Origin: Halosegnis longus
GTDB taxonomy: Archaea; Halobacteriota; Halobacteria; Halobacteriales; Haloarculaceae
Assembly: GCF_009663395.1 (NCBI RefSeq)
Contig: NZ_QKNW01000001.1
Location: 2,387,062 to 2,451,061 of the forward strand
Length of the DNA: 64,000 nucleotides
Direction of reading: 5' to 3'
The notes beneath the pieces were generated by a model. The model searched no databases, was not told the DNA's origin, and worked only from the letters and a program-made list of their open reading frames with translations. Of this stretch, positions 61,726 to 64,000 are shown one piece after another (position 1 is the stretch's first letter; each line of letters starts with the position of its first letter). The position numbers and the translations under genes are program-made.

Positions 61726-61962
61726 ATGGGATTGCTCGATTCGTTCGGCGGTTTGGTCGGTAGTATCATCGCATCAATTGTCCTGCTGGTGTTTGCGATT
61801 CTCACGTTCTTTGTCACGGTGTTCATTGTGCAGGCCGGCGCTGGGCTGGCTGGCTACACACCGAGTGGCGATTACGTCGCTCTGTCGGCGGCCATTCTGT
61901 CGGCAAGCTCCATCGTGGCCGGGGCATCGCCACTGTCCGGTCTCAGCGGAACCACGCAGTAA
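61726..61962 (+). CDS. Small membrane protein
   Basis: 78 residues from the ATG at 61726; an in-frame ATG at 61690 would add 12 residues. Two hydrophobic segments (IIASIVLLVFAILTFFVTVF and YVALSAAILSASSIVAGA) with a Gly-rich link. AT-rich text with TATA-like tttata (61685-61690 and 61709-61714) precedes it. Family unknown. Confidence 0.65.
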   Translation: MGLLDSFGGLVGSIIASIVLLVFAILTFFVTVFIVQAGAGLAGYTPSGDYVALSAAILSASSIVAGASPLSGLSGTTQ

Positions 61963-62019
61963 CGTCCGGTGCAGACTGGGGAAGCTCCAATCGTCGATCC
62001 AACTGGTGTATTCCCTTCG

Positions 62020-62454
62020 TCACTCGTCGGCGAGTGCTTGTTCTCGGAGCTGTTCACCCTCATCAGTCGCGACAGTGAGCTCGGGGACCGGGACCGGATT
62101 GCGATTGTCATCGACGGCGACGAACACGAAGTACGATTCCGTCGTGACCTCACTGGTACCGTCGAGCGGGTCCTCGCCGTAGGCTCGCACGCGGACCCTC
62201 ACGCTCGTTCGGCCGGCTGCGTAGGCATATGCCTCGATGAGCGCGATGTCGCCGAGTTCGAGCGGCAGTGCAAAATCAACGGAGTTGATATGCGCTGTTA
62301 CACAGGATTCGCCGGCGAACCGCATCGCACTCATCGCCCCGACTTCATCCATCCAGCGGAGCACGTTCCCGCCGTGGGCAGTTCCGAGGTTGTTCGCGTG
62401 GTTCGGCTGAATCCGATTCCGATCTTCGATGAAGGTGTCTATTAAATCGACCAT
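62020..62454 (-). CDS. Hotdog-fold acyl-CoA thioesterase
   Basis: 144 residues. NNLGTAHGGNVLRWMDEVGA and MRFAGESCVTAHINSVDFAL are the hallmark of YciA/BFIT-type acyl-CoA hydrolases, with the GG-N helix and the catalytic Asp (MDEVG). It hydrolyses acyl-CoA to free acid; chain length unknown. Single gene, typical length. Confidence 0.92.
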   Translation of the reverse strand: MVDLIDTFIEDRNRIQPNHANNLGTAHGGNVLRWMDEVGAMSAMRFAGESCVTAHINSVDFALPLELGDIALIEAYAYAAGRTSVRVRVRAYGEDPLDGTSEVTTESYFVFVAVDDNRNPVPVPELTVATDEGEQLREQALADE

Positions 62455-62530
62455 GCAAGTGGGTCGTGGCCCCCCGTGTTAGACGCTTCTCCTCTTCTTT
62501 TCTCGACAGCCACGCAACGCGCGTCGTATT

Positions 62531-62567
62531 TTATGACAACCAATATATACAACAGGTTGTTATGACA
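62531..62567 (+). promoter_or_regulatory. Repeat-flanked TATA region before DUF1508 gene
   Basis: ttatgaca occurs at 62531-62538 and 62560-62567, and acaacc (62536-62541) pairs with ggttgt (62555-62560). Between them lies the TATA-like aatatata (62542-62549). Symmetric sites over a TATA box suggest a repressor site. Confidence 0.5.
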
Positions 62568-62590
62568 GTCACTGATGTGTAGAGTGTCTC

Positions 62591-64000
62591 ATGACATCTG
62601 AAATCAAAGATAGCTTTCTGTACAACGTGTATCGAAAACGGGTCGGGAAACCAACAACGCACGACGAAGTTCGCGGGTATTGGGTGTTTCTGACGGGGCT
62701 GGTGCTCGGTAGCCTCGGAATTCTCTTGTTTCTCCCAAGCACCTCGTCCAGTGGAGCCGCTGGACTCGGGCTTCGTGAGATGAGCGTCTTCCTTTCGGCA
62801 GTCGGGCTCGCGATGCTCGTTGCAGGTCCCGTCATCAGATTGCCGCTTCAGTCCCAGGCCAACTACGCGGCATACGTCGGGCAGGTCGTGTGTTTCGCTG
62901 CGGCTGCCTGGTTTCTGGTTGTCTTCCCCGCCAACTGGAGTGTTCAGACGGGAAACCAGCCGGTCATCATCCTGTACGCCATCGGGCTCGTGATTATTAC
63001 ACTCGGGGGCGTCGTCGGCCCACTCGTCGCTGGGGTAACACGGGACGACCTGGACGCGAGTGAACGCAAGGGAGCTGCGCTCGAATCGGAGTTGACAGCA
63101 GTGCAAGAAGAGCGGGACCAGCTCGAGGACGAACTCGAGGAAGCACGAGCAGAGACGGACGCCGAGCAGGCCGCACAGGCGGATCTGCAAGCCACGGTGG
63201 ACTCGCTCCGGACGAGTCAGGCTCGGTTTGAGTTGTACGAGGATGCCGCCGACGAGTGGCGCTGGCGGCTTCGACACCGGAACGGCAATCTCATCGCCAA
63301 CAGCGTGAGGGGTACACGCGCAAGCACAACGCCGAAAAAGGGATGGCGAGCGTCCGGCGGAACGCCCTCGGCGCGACGACGTTAGTGTTCGAGCGCGAAG
63401 CGGAGTTACCCGAGCCAACGGCCGAGTTCGAGCCCGTTGAAGAGCAGACGAGTCAGGCTACGTTCGAGCTAGAGGAAGACAATGCCGGGGAATTCCGCTG
63501 GCGACTCCGGCATGATAACGGAAATATCCTCGGTGATAGCGGTGAAGGGTACAGCTCACGAAGCAATGCACGTCGAGCGATCGGACGTGTGCAGGAATAC
63601 GCCGGCCCGGCCGATTATCTCTGGTTCGATCCGACGGGCTTCGAAGTGTACCGCGACAAGGCAAACGAGTGGCGGTGGCGGCTCGTTCACACCAACGGGA
63701 ACATCCTCGCCGACAGCGGCGAAAGCTACACGCGCCGCAACGACGCGAACCGTGCCGTCGATCGGCTTCGTGAACGGATCGACGAGTTTGAATTTGAAGT
63801 GTACGAGGATGCTGCCGGTGAGTACCGCTGGCGGCTTCGAAACGCCAACGACCAGATTCTCGGCGACAGTGGCGAGGGGTATGAGTCGCGGAGCAACGCT
63901 GAGGCCGCTGTCGACCGCGTCCGAGAGTACGCGCCCGACGCAGATGTGCTCGATATCGGGCGAGCCGTCTTCGAGCTCTACGAAGACCGTGGCGGCGACC
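62591..64000 (+). pseudogene. Membrane/coiled-coil protein with DUF1508 repeats, frameshifted, runs off window
   Basis: Four membrane segments (about 25-135), a coiled coil (about 150-210: ALESELTAVQEERDQLEDEL), then tandem DUF1508 (YegP/HVO_2922-type) repeats. The first repeat is broken: after NGNLIANS the frame shifts, and the intact frame hits a stop at 63385 with unrelated text. Reading one base over from about 63305 restores GEGYTRKHNAEKGMAS and three further repeats (FRWRLRHDNGNILGDSGEGY, WRWRLVHTNGNILADSGESY, YRWRLRNANDQILGDSGEGY). Other repeats have agcGGTGA where this one has agcGTGA, so one G is missing. A sequence error or true mutation; 3' end outside the window. Confidence 0.85.

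Noticed and set aside
1..64000. CRISPR arrays, insertion sequences, rRNA and tRNA genes
   Set aside because: No regularly spaced direct repeats, no transposase-like protein and no complete tRNA or rRNA fold were found by reading.

Overview
The window reads as haloarchaeal chromosome (class Halobacteria). Proteins are strongly acidic, the DNA is GC-rich, and many genes have a TATA-like box 24-32 bases before the start codon, as expected for leaderless archaeal transcripts. Other pointers are archaeal type IV pilins, PAS histidine kinases, an Lrp/AsnC regulator, DUF1508 and DUF3179 proteins. A genus cannot be fixed from sequence alone; Haloarculaceae is a guess. I saw no transposase, tRNA, rRNA or CRISPR array.

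Region 1 (about 0.3-42.6 kb) is one large accessory locus of about 40 genes. Its catalytic core is a tight six-gene run on the minus strand (18651 down to 12058): zinc-ribbon/FHA protein, VWA protein, Ser/Thr kinase with FHA tail, PP2C phosphatase, membrane-anchored FHA protein and HEAT-repeat protein. Around it lie a second FHA-tailed kinase, a winged-helix pseudokinase, a dual-specificity phosphatase, a J-like membrane protein, and many diverse adaptors: eight PQQ-type beta-propellers, a 1339-residue HEAT protein, a pentapeptide-repeat protein, a tandem cold-shock protein, winged helices, a CAP-domain protein and small membrane proteins.

Two short modules are pasted onto these unrelated folds. 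One is a C-terminal double zinc ribbon (CPxCG...CPxCG). The other is a short linear motif, T-x-[VI]-[YF], often followed by D-P, seen in about 22 proteins. It matches the phosphothreonine motif (ETTSVF) by which actinobacterial GarA/OdhI is phosphorylated and bound by FHA domains. I infer a phospho-tag signalling network: kinases write the tag, FHA domains read it, PP2C and perhaps the DSP erase it. This is the main candidate for an undescribed system. Many members carry their own TATA box, so the locus looks like a regulon of singly promoted genes around a core operon.

Region 2 (42.7-47.3 kb) is surface-related: a glycosyltransferase broken by an in-frame stop, a family-2 glycosyltransferase, two tandem type IV pilins behind a hairpin-rich leader, and an HTH protein with a possible LAGLIDADG-like domain.

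Region 3 (47.3-56.7 kb) holds two PAS histidine kinases (one with a receiver domain), small membrane proteins (one with the phospho-tag-like motif), a Tat-type exported protein, a DUF3179 lipoprotein overlapping a membrane protein, an Lrp regulator and an amidohydrolase.

Region 4 (57-64 kb) carries a dabB-dabA inorganic-carbon uptake pair, a convergent beta-carbonic anhydrase, a small membrane protein, a hotdog thioesterase, and a membrane/coiled-coil DUF1508-repeat gene that is frameshifted and runs off the window. The left edge carries the start of a DUF1810 gene.
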